Assembly (NCBI RefSeq): GCF_003951315.1 | Contig: NZ_QLJH01000004.1 | Location: forward strand, 62,001 to 126,000 | Length of the DNA: 64,000 bases | Source of the DNA: Sphingomonas sp. S-NIH.Pt15_0812 | GTDB lineage: Bacteria; Pseudomonadota; Alphaproteobacteria; Sphingomonadales; Sphingomonadaceae | Reading direction: 5' to 3' | Shown: positions 41,990 through 51,434 of the stretch, in pieces | Layout of the letters: every line of letters begins with the position of its first letter | Numbering within the stretch: position 1 is the first letter of the stretch | Notes under the pieces: model-generated | Database searches by the model: none | The model's input: the letters and a program-made list of their open reading frames with translations, nothing else | Told to the model about the DNA's origin: nothing | Made by a program: the position numbers and the translations under genes

Positions 41990-42853
41990 ATGACCATGAC
42001 GAACCGCCGCTGTCGCGCCGCCCTGTTCCTGCCCGCCTCGAACGCGCGGGCGATCGAGAAGGTCCGTGGCCTGACCTGCGATACGGTGATCCTCGACCTG
42101 GAGGATGCGGTCGCCCCCGAAGCCAAGGCGGCGGCGCGCGACGCGGCGGTGACGGCGGCGCATCGGGGCTTCGGTGACCGGCGACTGGTGGTGCGCGCCA
42201 ATGCCGTCGGCACGCCCTGGCACGACGACGACCTCGCCGCGCTGGCCGGCGCGCCGGTCGATGCGGTGCTGCTGCCCAAGCTGGACGATGCCGGGGCTTG
42301 CGACGCGGCGCGGCGGGCGCTTGGCGCGAACGGCCCGGCGCTCTGGGCGATGATCGAGACGGCGCGCGGGCTGATGGCGCTGCCCGCGCTCGCGGCGGGC
42401 GCGGCCACATGGCGGCTGGAGGCGCTGGTCGCCGGCACCAACGACCTGGCGCTCGACCTGCGCTGCCGCCCCGATGCGGCGCGCACGCCGCTGGTCCCGC
42501 ATCTGGCGGCGATCGTGGCGGCGGCGCGCGCGGGCGGGATGATCGCGCTCGACGGCGTGCTCAACGCGATCACGGACGCGGCGCGGCTGGCGGCGGAATG
42601 CGCGCAGGGCGCGATGCTGGGCTTCGACGGCAAGACGCTGATCCACCCCAACCAGGTCGCCGCCGCCCAGGCCGCCTTCGGCCCGACCGACGCCGAACTG
42701 GCCTGGGCTGCCCGCGTGGTCGCCGCCTTCGCCGCCCCCGAGGCCGATGGACGCGGCGCGATCGCGCTCGACGGCGCGATGGTCGAGCGCCTCCATCTGG
42801 CGGAGGCCGAACGAATGCTGGCGGAGGCAGGCACCCCTTCCAGTGCAAGCTGA
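41990..42853 (+). CDS. HpcH/HpaI-CitE family CoA-ester lyase
   Basis: A 287-residue TIM-barrel protein of the citrate lyase beta/CitE-like family. It has RAALFLPASNARAIEK, the metal-ligand Glu in DLEDAV, the MIETARGLMAL strand (second metal ligand) and GFDGKTLIHPNQV, all diagnostic of the family that cleaves or forms malyl-, citramalyl- or related CoA esters. The stand-alone context (no alpha/gamma citrate lyase subunits) points to a CoA-ester lyase rather than citrate lyase. Start at the first of two close ATGs (41990 or 41996). Confidence 0.88.
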   Translation: MTMTNRRCRAALFLPASNARAIEKVRGLTCDTVILDLEDAVAPEAKAAARDAAVTAAHRGFGDRRLVVRANAVGTPWHDDDLAALAGAPVDAVLLPKLDDAGACDAARRALGANGPALWAMIETARGLMALPALAAGAATWRLEALVAGTNDLALDLRCRPDAARTPLVPHLAAIVAAARAGGMIALDGVLNAITDAARLAAECAQGAMLGFDGKTLIHPNQVAAAQAAFGPTDAELAWAARVVAAFAAPEADGRGAIALDGAMVERLHLAEAERMLAEAGTPSSAS

Positions 42854-42947
42854 ATCCAGTCCCGATCGCCAGAGACACAAAGGCTCGTCCAGCCGACCGC
42901 GCCCCTGGCGTCGTCGCGCAAATGCTTGTCCCCGGATCGAAACCCAT

Positions 42948-42968
42948 TGCCGCCGGGTTCAGGCGGCA
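42948..42968 (+). other. Small hairpin upstream of the 63-residue membrane protein gene
   Basis: TGCCGCC and GGCGGCA are perfect inverted copies around a 7-base loop, 20 bases before the start codon at 42989. Might influence expression of the short gene and the coupled helicase. Confidence 0.35.
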
Positions 42969-42988
42969 CGACATTCGGAGAATGGACG

Positions 42989-43180
42989 ATGGGACAGGTG
43001 GAGAGCAACTGGCTGACGGGCAGCCTGTGGATGATCGTGGTGTTCGTCGGCGCGTTCGTGCTGTTCGGCGTGATCCTGTGGGCCCGCGCGAAGAACAAGG
43101 CGATCCCGCCCGAACAGGAGCGCCGCAGCGAACAGGCGACGCGCGACCTGTACCACAAGGACGAGACACCCCGATCCTGA
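42989..43180 (+). CDS. Small single-pass membrane protein, unknown function
   Basis: A 63-residue protein with one membrane helix (about 13-34, SLWMIVVFVGAFVLFGVILW) and a charged cytoplasmic tail (ARAKNKAIPPEQERRSEQATRDLYHKDE in parts). The ATG follows GGAG. I recognise no family. Its TGA stop overlaps the putative CTG start of the helicase gene, suggesting coupling. It could also be a subunit of a membrane complex, but nothing in the context shows which. Confidence 0.65.
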   Translation: MGQVESNWLTGSLWMIVVFVGAFVLFGVILWARAKNKAIPPEQERRSEQATRDLYHKDETPRS

Positions 43181-45600
43181 ACGACACGCCCCTGACCGAC
43201 CTTCCCGCGCCCCTCACCGCCTGGTTCGCCGCGCGCGGCTGGCAGCCCCGGCGGCACCAGCGCGACATGCTGGTCGAGGCGCGGGCGGGCCGCCACGCGC
43301 TGCTGGTCGCGACGACCGGCGCGGGCAAGACGCTCGCCGGCTTCCTGCCGACGCTCGCCGAGCTGATCGAGGCGCCGCGCGACGGGCTGCACACGCTCTA
43401 CGTCTCGCCGCTCAAGGCGCTGGCGGTCGATATCCAGCGCAACCTGGTCAACCCGATCGACGAGATGGGCCTGGATATCCGGGTCGAGACGCGCACTGGC
43501 GACACCCCCTCCGACCGCAAGGCGCGCCAGCGGATCAAGCCGCCGCACATCCTGCTGACCACGCCGGAGAGCCTGTCGCTGCTGCTCAGCTATCCCGACA
43601 GCGCGACGATGTTCGCCGGCCTGCGCACGATGGTGGTCGACGAGGTCCATGCCTTCGCCACCGGCAAGCGCGGCGACCTGCTGGCGCTGGCGATGGCGCG
43701 CTTGCAGCGGATCGCGCCCGATCTGCGCCGCGTCGCGCTGTCGGCAACGGTGGCGGACCCGGACGGCTATCGCGCCTGGCTGGCCCCGGACGGCGATATC
43801 GACACGGTGTCGCTGGTGCGGGGCGAGCCGGGCGCCGCCCCCCGCATCGAGATCCTGCTGCCCCAGGACCGCGTGCCCTGGTCGGGCCATTCGGGCCGCT
43901 ACGCCGCGGAGCAGGTGATGACCGAGATCGCCGCGCACAAGACCTCGATCGTCTTCTGCAACACGCGCAGCCTGGCGGAGCTGATCTTCCAGGATCTGTG
44001 GAAGGCCAATGCGCAGGGCCTGCCGATCGGCGTCCATCACGGCAGCCTGGCGCTGGAGGCGCGGCGCAAGGTGGAGGCGGCGATGGCGTCCGGCCGGCTC
44101 CGCGCGCTGGTCGCCACCTCCAGCCTGGACCTGGGCGTCGACTGGGGCGATGTCGACTGCGTGATCCAGATGGGCGCGCCCAAGGGATCGTCGCGGCTGC
44201 TGCAGCGCATCGGTCGCGCCAACCACCGGCTGGACGAGGCGAGCGAGGCGATCCTGGTCCCCGGCAACCGCTTCGAATATCTGGAGGCGCGCGCCGCACT
44301 GGATGCGGTGGCGGCGGGCGAGCTGGACCCCGACCTGTTCCGTCCCGGCGCACTCGACGTGCTGGCGCAGCATGTCATGGCCTGTGCCTGTGCCGGCCCG
44401 TTCCGGCAGGAGGACCTGCTGGACGAGGTCCGCTCCGCCCTGCCCTATTCGGCGCTGACCGACGAGACGTTCGACCGCGTGCTCGGCTTCATCCGCGACG
44501 GCGGCTATTCGCTGCGCGCCTATGACCGGTTCAAGCGGCTGGTGCAGGACCCGGACGGGACGTGGCGCGTCGCCCATCCGAAGTTCGTCGCGCAGCACCG
44601 GCTGAACGCCGGCATCATCGTCGAGGCGACGATGCTGACCGTCCGCTTCCGCAACGGCCGCAAGCTGGGCAAGGTCGAGGAGGGCTTCGCCGCGACGCTG
44701 AGCCATGGCGACACCTTCTTCTTCGCCGGGCTCAGCCTGGAGGTGGAGACGATCGACACCGAGGATCTGGTCGTCCGCGCCACCAGCCGCCCGGCGCGCA
44801 TCCCCAGCTATGGCGGCAGCCGGATGCCGCTATCGACCAGCCTCGCCGACCGGGTGCGGCGGTTCCTGGCCGATTCGTCCGAATGGCACCGCTTCCCGGC
44901 CGATGTCCGCGACTGGCTGGCGATGCAGGCCCGCCGGTCCCGGATGCCGGAGCCGGGCCAGTTGCTGGTCGAGACCTTCCCGCGCGAGGGGCGGCATTAC
45001 ATGGTCGCCTACAGCTTCGAGGGGTGGAACGCGCACCAGTCGCTGGGAATGCTGGTCACCAAGCGGATGGAGGCGCGCGGACTGAAGCCGCTGGGCTTCG
45101 TCGCCAATGACTACGCGCTCGCCTGCTATGGGCTGGAGAAGATCGAGGACCCCGCCGCCTTGTTCTCCGCCGATATCCTGGAGGAGGAATTCGTCGACTG
45201 GGTACAGCAGTCGCATCTGCTGAAACGTGCGTTCCGCGAGGTGGCGGTGATCGGCGGACTGGTCGACCGCCAGCATCCCGGCAAGCGCAAGACCGGGCGG
45301 CAGGTCACCTTCTCGACCGACCTGATCTACGACGTGCTGCGCAAATACGAGCCGACCCACCTGCTGCTCCAGGCCGCCTGGGACGATGCGCGGGCGCGGA
45401 TGACCGATGTCGGCCGGCTCGCCCATCTGCTCGACCGCGCGGCGGAGACGATGGTGCATGTCGACCTGGAACGAGTGTCGCCGCTCGCGGTGCCGGTGCT
45501 GGTCCTGATCGGCCGCGAACGGGTGTCGACCAATGCCGGCGACGACGCGCTGCTGATCGAGGCGGAGGCGCTGGCGGCCGAGGCGATGGCGGCGGCGTGA
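43177..45600 (+). CDS. Lhr-like DEXH helicase, ligase-associated type
   Basis: An 807-residue superfamily 2 helicase. Motif I ATTGAGKT is about 45 residues in; motif II is DEVH (VVDEVHAFATGKRG), motif III SATVAD, and motif VI QRIGRANH. A C-terminal winged-helix and Lhr-type extension follows. The closest described group is the ligase-associated DNA damage response DEXH helicase (TIGR04121), normally near an ATP-dependent ligase, exonuclease and phosphoesterase; none of those is here. No ATG, GTG or TTG exists at a suitable place: the family-like N-terminus (TPLTDLPAPLTAWFAARGW) points to CTG at 43177, overlapping the previous stop. Confidence 0.88.
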   Translation: MNDTPLTDLPAPLTAWFAARGWQPRRHQRDMLVEARAGRHALLVATTGAGKTLAGFLPTLAELIEAPRDGLHTLYVSPLKALAVDIQRNLVNPIDEMGLDIRVETRTGDTPSDRKARQRIKPPHILLTTPESLSLLLSYPDSATMFAGLRTMVVDEVHAFATGKRGDLLALAMARLQRIAPDLRRVALSATVADPDGYRAWLAPDGDIDTVSLVRGEPGAAPRIEILLPQDRVPWSGHSGRYAAEQVMTEIAAHKTSIVFCNTRSLAELIFQDLWKANAQGLPIGVHHGSLALEARRKVEAAMASGRLRALVATSSLDLGVDWGDVDCVIQMGAPKGSSRLLQRIGRANHRLDEASEAILVPGNRFEYLEARAALDAVAAGELDPDLFRPGALDVLAQHVMACACAGPFRQEDLLDEVRSALPYSALTDETFDRVLGFIRDGGYSLRAYDRFKRLVQDPDGTWRVAHPKFVAQHRLNAGIIVEATMLTVRFRNGRKLGKVEEGFAATLSHGDTFFFAGLSLEVETIDTEDLVVRATSRPARIPSYGGSRMPLSTSLADRVRRFLADSSEWHRFPADVRDWLAMQARRSRMPEPGQLLVETFPREGRHYMVAYSFEGWNAHQSLGMLVTKRMEARGLKPLGFVANDYALACYGLEKIEDPAALFSADILEEEFVDWVQQSHLLKRAFREVAVIGGLVDRQHPGKRKTGRQVTFSTDLIYDVLRKYEPTHLLLQAAWDDARARMTDVGRLAHLLDRAAETMVHVDLERVSPLAVPVLVLIGRERVSTNAGDDALLIEAEALAAEAMAAA

Positions 45601-45614
45601 GAGGATTGTCGATC

Positions 45615-45704
45615 GTGCTCCTGCGAAAGCAGGAGCCCAGAGCCAAGCCAAACAACGCCTGATATCCCGTGCCGCCCTGGGCTCCTGCCTGCGCAGGAGC
45701 ACGG
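45615..45704. repeat. Repeat family A, copy 3 (90 bp)
   Basis: Begins GTGCTCCTGCGAAAGCAGGAG, core AGAGCCAAGCCAAACAACG, ends CTCCTGCCTGCGCAGGAGCAC. Same length and core orientation as the copies at 11034 and 24584. It fills the gap between the helicase and RidA genes. Confidence 0.85.
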
Positions 45705-45775
45705 GAAGCGCTTCGGCAAAGATCCCCGCGCCCAGGACTTGACCCTTGGCGCGGGCAAAGGCACCTCCTTCGGCC

Positions 45776-46261
45776 ATGACCGACCATATCGCTCGCAAGC
45801 TCGAAGAGCTGGGCCTCACCCTGCCCGAGGCCGCTGCTCCCGTCGCCGCCTATGTCCCCGTCGTCGAGGCGGGCGGGCTGCTCCATGTCTCCGGCCAGTT
45901 GCCGTTCCGCGACGGCCAGCTCGTCACCGGCCGGCTGGGCGACGGCGTCTCGCTGGAGGATGGCCAGGCGGCGGCGCAGGCCTGCGGCCTGATGATCGTC
46001 GCGCAGCTCCAGAAATATCTGGGCGGCGACCTGTCGCGCGTGGCGCGGATCGTGAAGCTGGGCGTGTTCGTCAATTCCACCGGCGACTTCACCGACCAGC
46101 CCAAGGTCGCCAATGGCGCGTCCGAACTGATGGTCGCGCTGTTCGGCGACCATGGCCGCCATGCCCGCTCGGCGGTCGGCGTGCCGGTGCTGCCGCTGGG
46201 CGCGGCGGTCGAGGTGGATGCGATCGTGCAGGTCGGCGAGGCGCTGCCCCTTCCGGCCTGA
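45776..46261 (+). CDS. RidA family protein
   Basis: A 161-residue protein of the RidA/YjgF superfamily, the longer subgroup with AARKLEELG-like N-terminus and LHVSGQLPFRDG, VNSTGDFTDQPKVANGASELM. Canonical RidA hydrolyses reactive enamines from PLP enzymes; this subgroup lacks proof of that activity, and the usual catalytic Arg position is not obvious. The ATG at 45776 fits the family length; a TTG at 45746 would extend it by ten residues. The FemAB-like gene follows 26 bases later. Confidence 0.85.
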   Translation: MTDHIARKLEELGLTLPEAAAPVAAYVPVVEAGGLLHVSGQLPFRDGQLVTGRLGDGVSLEDGQAAAQACGLMIVAQLQKYLGGDLSRVARIVKLGVFVNSTGDFTDQPKVANGASELMVALFGDHGRHARSAVGVPVLPLGAAVEVDAIVQVGEALPLPA

Positions 46262-46287
46262 CCCTCCGATCCCTAGATCGGGCGGTA

Positions 46288-47418
46288 ATGACCAGCATCA
46301 CCGCCCGCCTGGCCGACGGCGTCCGCCAGATCGCCGCCGCCGATTGGGATGCCTGCGCCGGCAGCGCCAACCCGTTCATCGGCCATGCTTTCCTGACCGC
46401 GCTGGAGGAATCCGGCGCGGTCGGCGGGCGCAGCGGCTGGCAGCCCCTGCCGATCATCGTCGACGGCGATGACGGCCGCCCCGCCGCCATCGCCCCGGCC
46501 TATATCAAGGCGCACAGCCAGGGCGAATATGTCTTCGACCATGGCTGGGCCGATGCCTGGGAACGGGCCGGCGGCGACTATTATCCCAAGCTCCAGATCG
46601 CCTCCCCGTTCAGCCCGGTGCCCGGTCCCCGGCTGCTGCTGCGCGATCCCGCGCTCGCCCCGGCGCTGATCGGCGCGGTGCAGGCGGTGGTCGACCAGAA
46701 CGACCTGTCCTCCGCCCATGCCACCTTCGTCGACAAAGCGCAGGTGCCGCTGTTCGAGGCGGCGGGATGGCTGATCCGTCAGGGCGTGCAGTTCCACTGG
46801 ACCAATCGCGGCTACCGCGATTTCGACGGCTTCCTGGACGATCTCGCCAGCCGCAAGCGCAAGGCGATCCGCAAGGAGCGCGCGGCGGCGGTGGAGGGGC
46901 TGACGATCCGCCACCTGTCCGGCGACGCGATCCGGGCGGAGCATTGGGACGCCTTCTGGACCTTCTACCAGGATACGGGCAGCCGCAAATGGGGGACGCC
47001 CTATCTGACCCGCGCCACCTTCCCGCTGCTCGGCGAGACGATGGGGGATCGCGTGCTGCTGATCCTGGCGGAGCGGGACGGCGTGCCGATCGCCGGCGCG
47101 CTCAACCTGATCGGCGAGGATACGCTCTACGGCCGCTATTGGGGCTGCGCCGAGGACGTGCCCTTCCTCCATTTCGAGCTCTGCTATTACCAGGCGATCG
47201 AGGCGGCGATCCTGCGCGGCCTCGATCGCGTCGAGGCGGGCGCGCAGGGCGAGCACAAGCTGGCGCGCGGCTATGCGCCGGTGTCGACCTGGTCGGCGCA
47301 TTACATCCCCCATCCCGACTTCCGCCGCGCGGTCGCCGCCTTCCTGGAGCGCGAACGCCAGGGCGTCGCGGCGGACGCCGAATATCTGGAGGCGCTGACC
47401 CCGTTCAAACGGGGGTAG
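46288..47418 (+). CDS. FemAB-like GNAT protein (PF04339 type)
   Basis: A 376-residue protein with the PF04339 signature: NPFIGHAFLTALEESG near the N-terminus, KRKAIRKERAA in the middle and GAQGEHKLARGYAP near the C-terminus. The family has two GNAT folds resembling FemAB peptidyl-tRNA-dependent transferases and is annotated for peptidoglycan recognition or biosynthesis, without proof. It follows the RidA gene, an association seen in many alphaproteobacteria, usually with a glycerophosphodiesterase gene between, which is missing here. Confidence 0.85.
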   Translation: MTSITARLADGVRQIAAADWDACAGSANPFIGHAFLTALEESGAVGGRSGWQPLPIIVDGDDGRPAAIAPAYIKAHSQGEYVFDHGWADAWERAGGDYYPKLQIASPFSPVPGPRLLLRDPALAPALIGAVQAVVDQNDLSSAHATFVDKAQVPLFEAAGWLIRQGVQFHWTNRGYRDFDGFLDDLASRKRKAIRKERAAAVEGLTIRHLSGDAIRAEHWDAFWTFYQDTGSRKWGTPYLTRATFPLLGETMGDRVLLILAERDGVPIAGALNLIGEDTLYGRYWGCAEDVPFLHFELCYYQAIEAAILRGLDRVEAGAQGEHKLARGYAPVSTWSAHYIPHPDFRRAVAAFLERERQGVAADAEYLEALTPFKRG

Positions 47419-47444
47419 CCGCACCCGCCGCGTCCTGGCGGCGT

Positions 47445-49046
47445 TTACCCGGCGACCGGCCTGGGTCGCCGCTTGACCAGGGGCGGCGGGGGCGGCGGCT
47501 GGGTCCGGTCGTCGACCCGGTAGAGATAGTTGGTGCCGTTCTGCCAGATCAGCGACAGCCCCTTGAGCTGCTTGTGGTCGAAGCGCGGCGGGCTGATCAG
47601 ATAGACATAGTCGAAGGCATTGCGCGGGAACAGCTGGAGCGCATAGCCCAGCGGCCGCCACCATTCGCCCCGGCAATAGCGATCGGTGACGATCTGCGAC
47701 GGATCATGCGCGAAGCCACGCGCCGCCGTGTAGCGCGCGGTCAGCTGCTGCGCGCCGGCCATCGACCATTGGTCGTTGGTATAGGCCAGCTTGCGCTCCA
47801 GCAGCAGGCCGGGGACATGCTCCAGCCGCGTATAGGCCCAGTCGTCATAGCAGCGCCGCCCGACGAAGCTGACCACGCGCGCGCGCTCCGGCAATACGTC
47901 CAGCACCGCCAGGGTGCGGTCATAGGCCTGGGCATAGAGCGCGAAGCTCCACGTCGTGCCGACCAGCCGCGCCGCGTAGAACAGGAGGCCCAGCATCGCC
48001 AGCATCGCCGCGTCGCGCGGCTGGCTGCCCCGCTTGGGCCGAAGCGCGATCAGCAGGATCGCCAGCACGAAGGGTGCGAGGCGCATGTCCGCATAGGCCG
48101 AGCCGAACACGATGCGCGGCAGCAGCAGATAGACCAGGAACAGGAACAGCGCCGACAGGCCCAGGTTGCGCGAATATTCGATCCGGTCGTCGCGCACGCC
48201 CTTGAGCAGGACGATCAGCAGCACCGCGGTGGAGGCGATGTCCCAGGCGAGCCAGCGGTCGCGCAGCACCATCATGATCCATTGGACCTTGGCGCGCCAG
48301 TTGAAATAGTCGGCCGTGACCCCGGTGACGTGATCGCCCGACCGCCACACCACCATCATCACCAGCGGCAGGGCGAGCGGCACGCAGCCCAGGCCGGCGC
48401 GGATCCAGCTTTCCAGCCAGTGGCCACCCCGACCGTCCTTGCGCAGGTCGTGCTGGCGGATCATCTCCGCCGAGAAGGCCAGTACGCCCAGCACGCCCCA
48501 GCCATAGGTATGGCACACCCAGAGCGCGCAGCTGAGCGGCACGAAGACGATCGCCCGGAACACCAGCCGCCCCTGTCGCGCCAGCCGCAGCCACCAGGCG
48601 AACAGGTTGAGCGCGATCGCCATCGACAGGGCGAAGTTCACGAAGCCGAACTGGATCGGATAGCAATAGGCCAGCGGCAGTGCGAACAGCGCGGTCGCGG
48701 GGATGCGGCCATGCACCTCGCGCGCGATCCACAACAGGCCGGTGACGATCAGGAAGGGGATCGCCATCACGATCAGCTTCACCGCCAGCTCCAGCCCCAT
48801 CAGGGGGGTCAGCGGGATGATGAGCAGGTCGATGCCCAGATTGCCGATCAGCGACCAGCGAAAATCATACCATTGGTTCAGCCACGGATTCTCCGCCATG
48901 GCGAACTGGACGCGGTAGCGCCCCATATGCCCGGGCAGATCGACCAGTGGCGGGATGGTGGGCCACCAGAGCGGGATCGTCGCGGCGATCGCCATCGCCA
49001 CCACGAACCACCGCGTCTGCCACCAGTTCAGCTTTTCCCCCGACAT
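47445..49046 (-). CDS. Polytopic membrane protein of unknown function
   Basis: About 533 residues with some 11 membrane segments in the first 370 residues, then a soluble C-terminal domain and a proline-rich end (TQPPPPPPLVKRRP). The segment after the first helix (PPLVDLPGHMGRYRVQFAM) with its acidic residue recalls the first periplasmic loop of GT-C glycosyltransferases, but I see no decisive motif. Start uncertain: MSGEK at 49046 was chosen, with in-frame ATGs up to 49076; none has a clear ribosome binding site. It is convergent with the FemAB-like gene. Confidence 0.72.
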   Translation of the reverse strand: MSGEKLNWWQTRWFVVAMAIAATIPLWWPTIPPLVDLPGHMGRYRVQFAMAENPWLNQWYDFRWSLIGNLGIDLLIIPLTPLMGLELAVKLIVMAIPFLIVTGLLWIAREVHGRIPATALFALPLAYCYPIQFGFVNFALSMAIALNLFAWWLRLARQGRLVFRAIVFVPLSCALWVCHTYGWGVLGVLAFSAEMIRQHDLRKDGRGGHWLESWIRAGLGCVPLALPLVMMVVWRSGDHVTGVTADYFNWRAKVQWIMMVLRDRWLAWDIASTAVLLIVLLKGVRDDRIEYSRNLGLSALFLFLVYLLLPRIVFGSAYADMRLAPFVLAILLIALRPKRGSQPRDAAMLAMLGLLFYAARLVGTTWSFALYAQAYDRTLAVLDVLPERARVVSFVGRRCYDDWAYTRLEHVPGLLLERKLAYTNDQWSMAGAQQLTARYTAARGFAHDPSQIVTDRYCRGEWWRPLGYALQLFPRNAFDYVYLISPPRFDHKQLKGLSLIWQNGTNYLYRVDDRTQPPPPPPLVKRRPRPVAG

Positions 49047-49233
49047 GAAGGTCAGCATTACGGGCGCAGGTCCCATCAGGCAACCGGGTGGGGCGGGCTG
49101 CCCGGACATGGCGTGCGTTACGGCTTCGCCTTCGCAAGCGCGGTGCAGCAACCCGGAACGTCCCCGCTCGGGACCGTGGATCGCTGCGCCATACGCGCCG
49201 GGACGACCGGGATCGGGGAAGCCCCGAAAGGCC

Positions 49234-51042
49234 TCACCCCCGCTGCGCCGCGATCCGCTCGTCGATGCGGCGCTCCAGGATGGTCAGCGGCATCGCGCCT
49301 TCCTTCAGAACCTCGTGGAACTGCTTCAGGTCGAACCGGTCGCCCAGCGCCGCCTCGGCCTTGGCGCGGGCGCGGGTCCAGGCCATGTGGCCGACCTTGT
49401 AGCTGCACGCCTGCCCCGCCTGGGTGCAATAGCGCTCCACCTCGCGCAAGGTGCGCGGGCGGGCGAAGCCGGTGGTCGCGACCATATAGTCCGTCGCCTG
49501 TTCGCGGCTCCACCGCTTGGCGTGGAGGCCGGTGTCCACCACCAGCCGCGCGGCGCGGAACAGGAAGGATTGCAGATAGCCCGCCCGCTCCAGCGGCGTC
49601 GCATAGGCGCCCAGCTCGTCGGCCAGTTGCTCGGCATAGAGCGCCCAGCCTTCCGAATAGGCGGAGAAGAAGCCGATCTTGCGGAGCGTCGGGATGTCGC
49701 GCGATTCCTGCGCCAGGCTGATCTGCAGATGATGGCCGGGCACGCCCTCATGATAGGTGAGCGAGGGCAGCGTGTATTTCGGCCAGTCGCCGACATCCTT
49801 CAGATTGACGAAGTAGATGGCCGGGCGCGACCCGTCGAGCGAGGCGCGGTTGTAATAGCCGTTGGCCGCGCCGTCCTGGATCTCCACCGGCACCGCGCGG
49901 ATCTCCAGCGGCTGGGTCGGCACCGTCGCGAAGGCCTGGGGCAGCCTGGCGTACATCCCCTTCACGCCCTCGTTCAGCCCGGCGAGCAGCGCGGCGCGAC
50001 CGGCCGCGTCATTGGCGTAGAGCTGGTCCGGCCGGACGTTGAGCTTGGCCAGCCGCTCGCCGACGCTGCCGTCGCGCAACCCCTGCGCCTTCAGGATCGT
50101 GTCGAGCTGACCGCTGATCTCCGCGACCTGCGCCAGGCCCAGCCTGTGCACCTCGTCCGGGGTCATGGTGGTGGTGGTCGCCTGCGCCAGCGCCATGGCA
50201 TAGACCGCATCGCCCTGCGGGATGCGCCAGATGCCGTCCCCCGCCCGCGTCGTCGGCTTCAGCTTCTCGATCAGCGCGATCTGGCGGTCGAGCGCGGGAT
50301 AGATCTTGTCGGCGACGATGCCGCTCGCCCGCGCCTGCCAGTCGCCGGCCAGCCCCTTGGCGGCGGCGCGACGGACGAGCGAGTCGACCATGGTGGCGGT
50401 GGCGGCGGGCTGGCGCCGCAGGGCGCGCATCTGGCCCAGCGTCAGGTCGAGCGACCAACCGGGCGCGAGCAGTCCGCGCTGCGCCTCCGCCGCCTGCATC
50501 GCGCTGTCCTGGTCGAGCGCGGTGGCGAACTGTTCCAGCCGCGACAGATAGGCCTCGGCATCGCTCGCCTGGTTGATCGTGTGCGCGGTGTTGAGGAAGT
50601 CGGGCACCGAGAAATAGGCGCCGCCCTGCTGGAAGATGCGATAGGGGCGGATCGCGCTGTCCATGCCGAACCGTTCGGCCGAGGCGATCTGCGTGTTCAG
50701 CGAATAGCGCACCACCTCCAGATTGAGCGTCGCGGCGGGCGACAGGCCCTTCGCATCGAATGCGGCGAGCCGCGCCAGCGCCCCCTTGGTCCGTGCGACA
50801 TCCTCCGCCCGGCGCGCGGCGGTGCGGGGCGACAGCTCGCGCTTGAGCGGCGCGAGGGCACCCTTGTCGAGGCCGAGCGACGTGGCCATTTCCGGCGAAT
50901 GGGCGACCGCATCCTGGAAGATGCGCTCGAACGCGGCGTTGAGCGCGGCATCGCCGCCCTGCGCCAGCGCGGTGCCCGGAACCAGACCGGTGCCGATCGC
51001 GGCGAGGCCGGTGGTGGCCAGGAACTGACGGCGGTCGAGCAT
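49234..51042 (-). CDS. Exported DUF885 protein, putative metallopeptidase
   Basis: A 602-residue DUF885 protein. The N-terminus MLDRRQFLATTGLAAIGTG has a twin-arginine-like signal with cleavage near ALAQ. The putative zinc motif HEGVPGHH is at 431-438 with a downstream EGWALYAEQL segment that completes the gluzincin-like site. The family is thought to contain exported carboxypeptidases or aminopeptidases but is largely uncharacterised. The start follows AGGGGG at a good distance. Monocistronic by context. Confidence 0.88.
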   Translation of the reverse strand: MLDRRQFLATTGLAAIGTGLVPGTALAQGGDAALNAAFERIFQDAVAHSPEMATSLGLDKGALAPLKRELSPRTAARRAEDVARTKGALARLAAFDAKGLSPAATLNLEVVRYSLNTQIASAERFGMDSAIRPYRIFQQGGAYFSVPDFLNTAHTINQASDAEAYLSRLEQFATALDQDSAMQAAEAQRGLLAPGWSLDLTLGQMRALRRQPAATATMVDSLVRRAAAKGLAGDWQARASGIVADKIYPALDRQIALIEKLKPTTRAGDGIWRIPQGDAVYAMALAQATTTTMTPDEVHRLGLAQVAEISGQLDTILKAQGLRDGSVGERLAKLNVRPDQLYANDAAGRAALLAGLNEGVKGMYARLPQAFATVPTQPLEIRAVPVEIQDGAANGYYNRASLDGSRPAIYFVNLKDVGDWPKYTLPSLTYHEGVPGHHLQISLAQESRDIPTLRKIGFFSAYSEGWALYAEQLADELGAYATPLERAGYLQSFLFRAARLVVDTGLHAKRWSREQATDYMVATTGFARPRTLREVERYCTQAGQACSYKVGHMAWTRARAKAEAALGDRFDLKQFHEVLKEGAMPLTILERRIDERIAAQRG

Positions 51043-51434
51043 GATATCCCCCTGTATGGCTTGTCGATTTCGGAAGGGTGTAGCGGTGGAGATGGACTCC
51101 GCGCTAGGGGGGTTAAGTCCCTTCCTGTTCCCCGGCGAAGGCCGGGGTCCAGTTGGGGGACGAAGGTGACGACGCGCAGCCTTCCGTTACATCAGCCTTC
51201 CCTACCGGGCCCCGGCCTTCGCCGGGGAACTGGTGATCGCTGCGTATAACTCTACCCAACACCCGGCTTGCCCCACCCCGCCCGCTTCCTGTACAGGCCG
51301 TTCCATTCGCATGGACCCGGTGCAATTCCGGGTGGCTCTTCCGGCCGCCGATCCGCCGGACAACCTCAATCGCGCCGTTCCAATGTCCGGTGACCCCGAT
51401 GGGGCACGGCGGGCGCGTGTTGCGGATATCTTCC
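51043..51434. other. 392-bp divergent region with a repeat
   Basis: Contains family B repeat copy 2 and, at 51315-51333, a small hairpin (ACCCGG/CCGGGT) upstream of the SulP transporter. No gene is supported. Confidence 0.55.
51121..51233. repeat. Repeat family B, copy 2
   Basis: CTTCCTGTT then CCCCGGCGAAGGCCGGGG, TCCAGTTGGGGGACG, and after about 50 bases CCCCGGCCTTCGCCGGGG. Both modules and their opposed orientation match 4636-4733. Confidence 0.8.
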
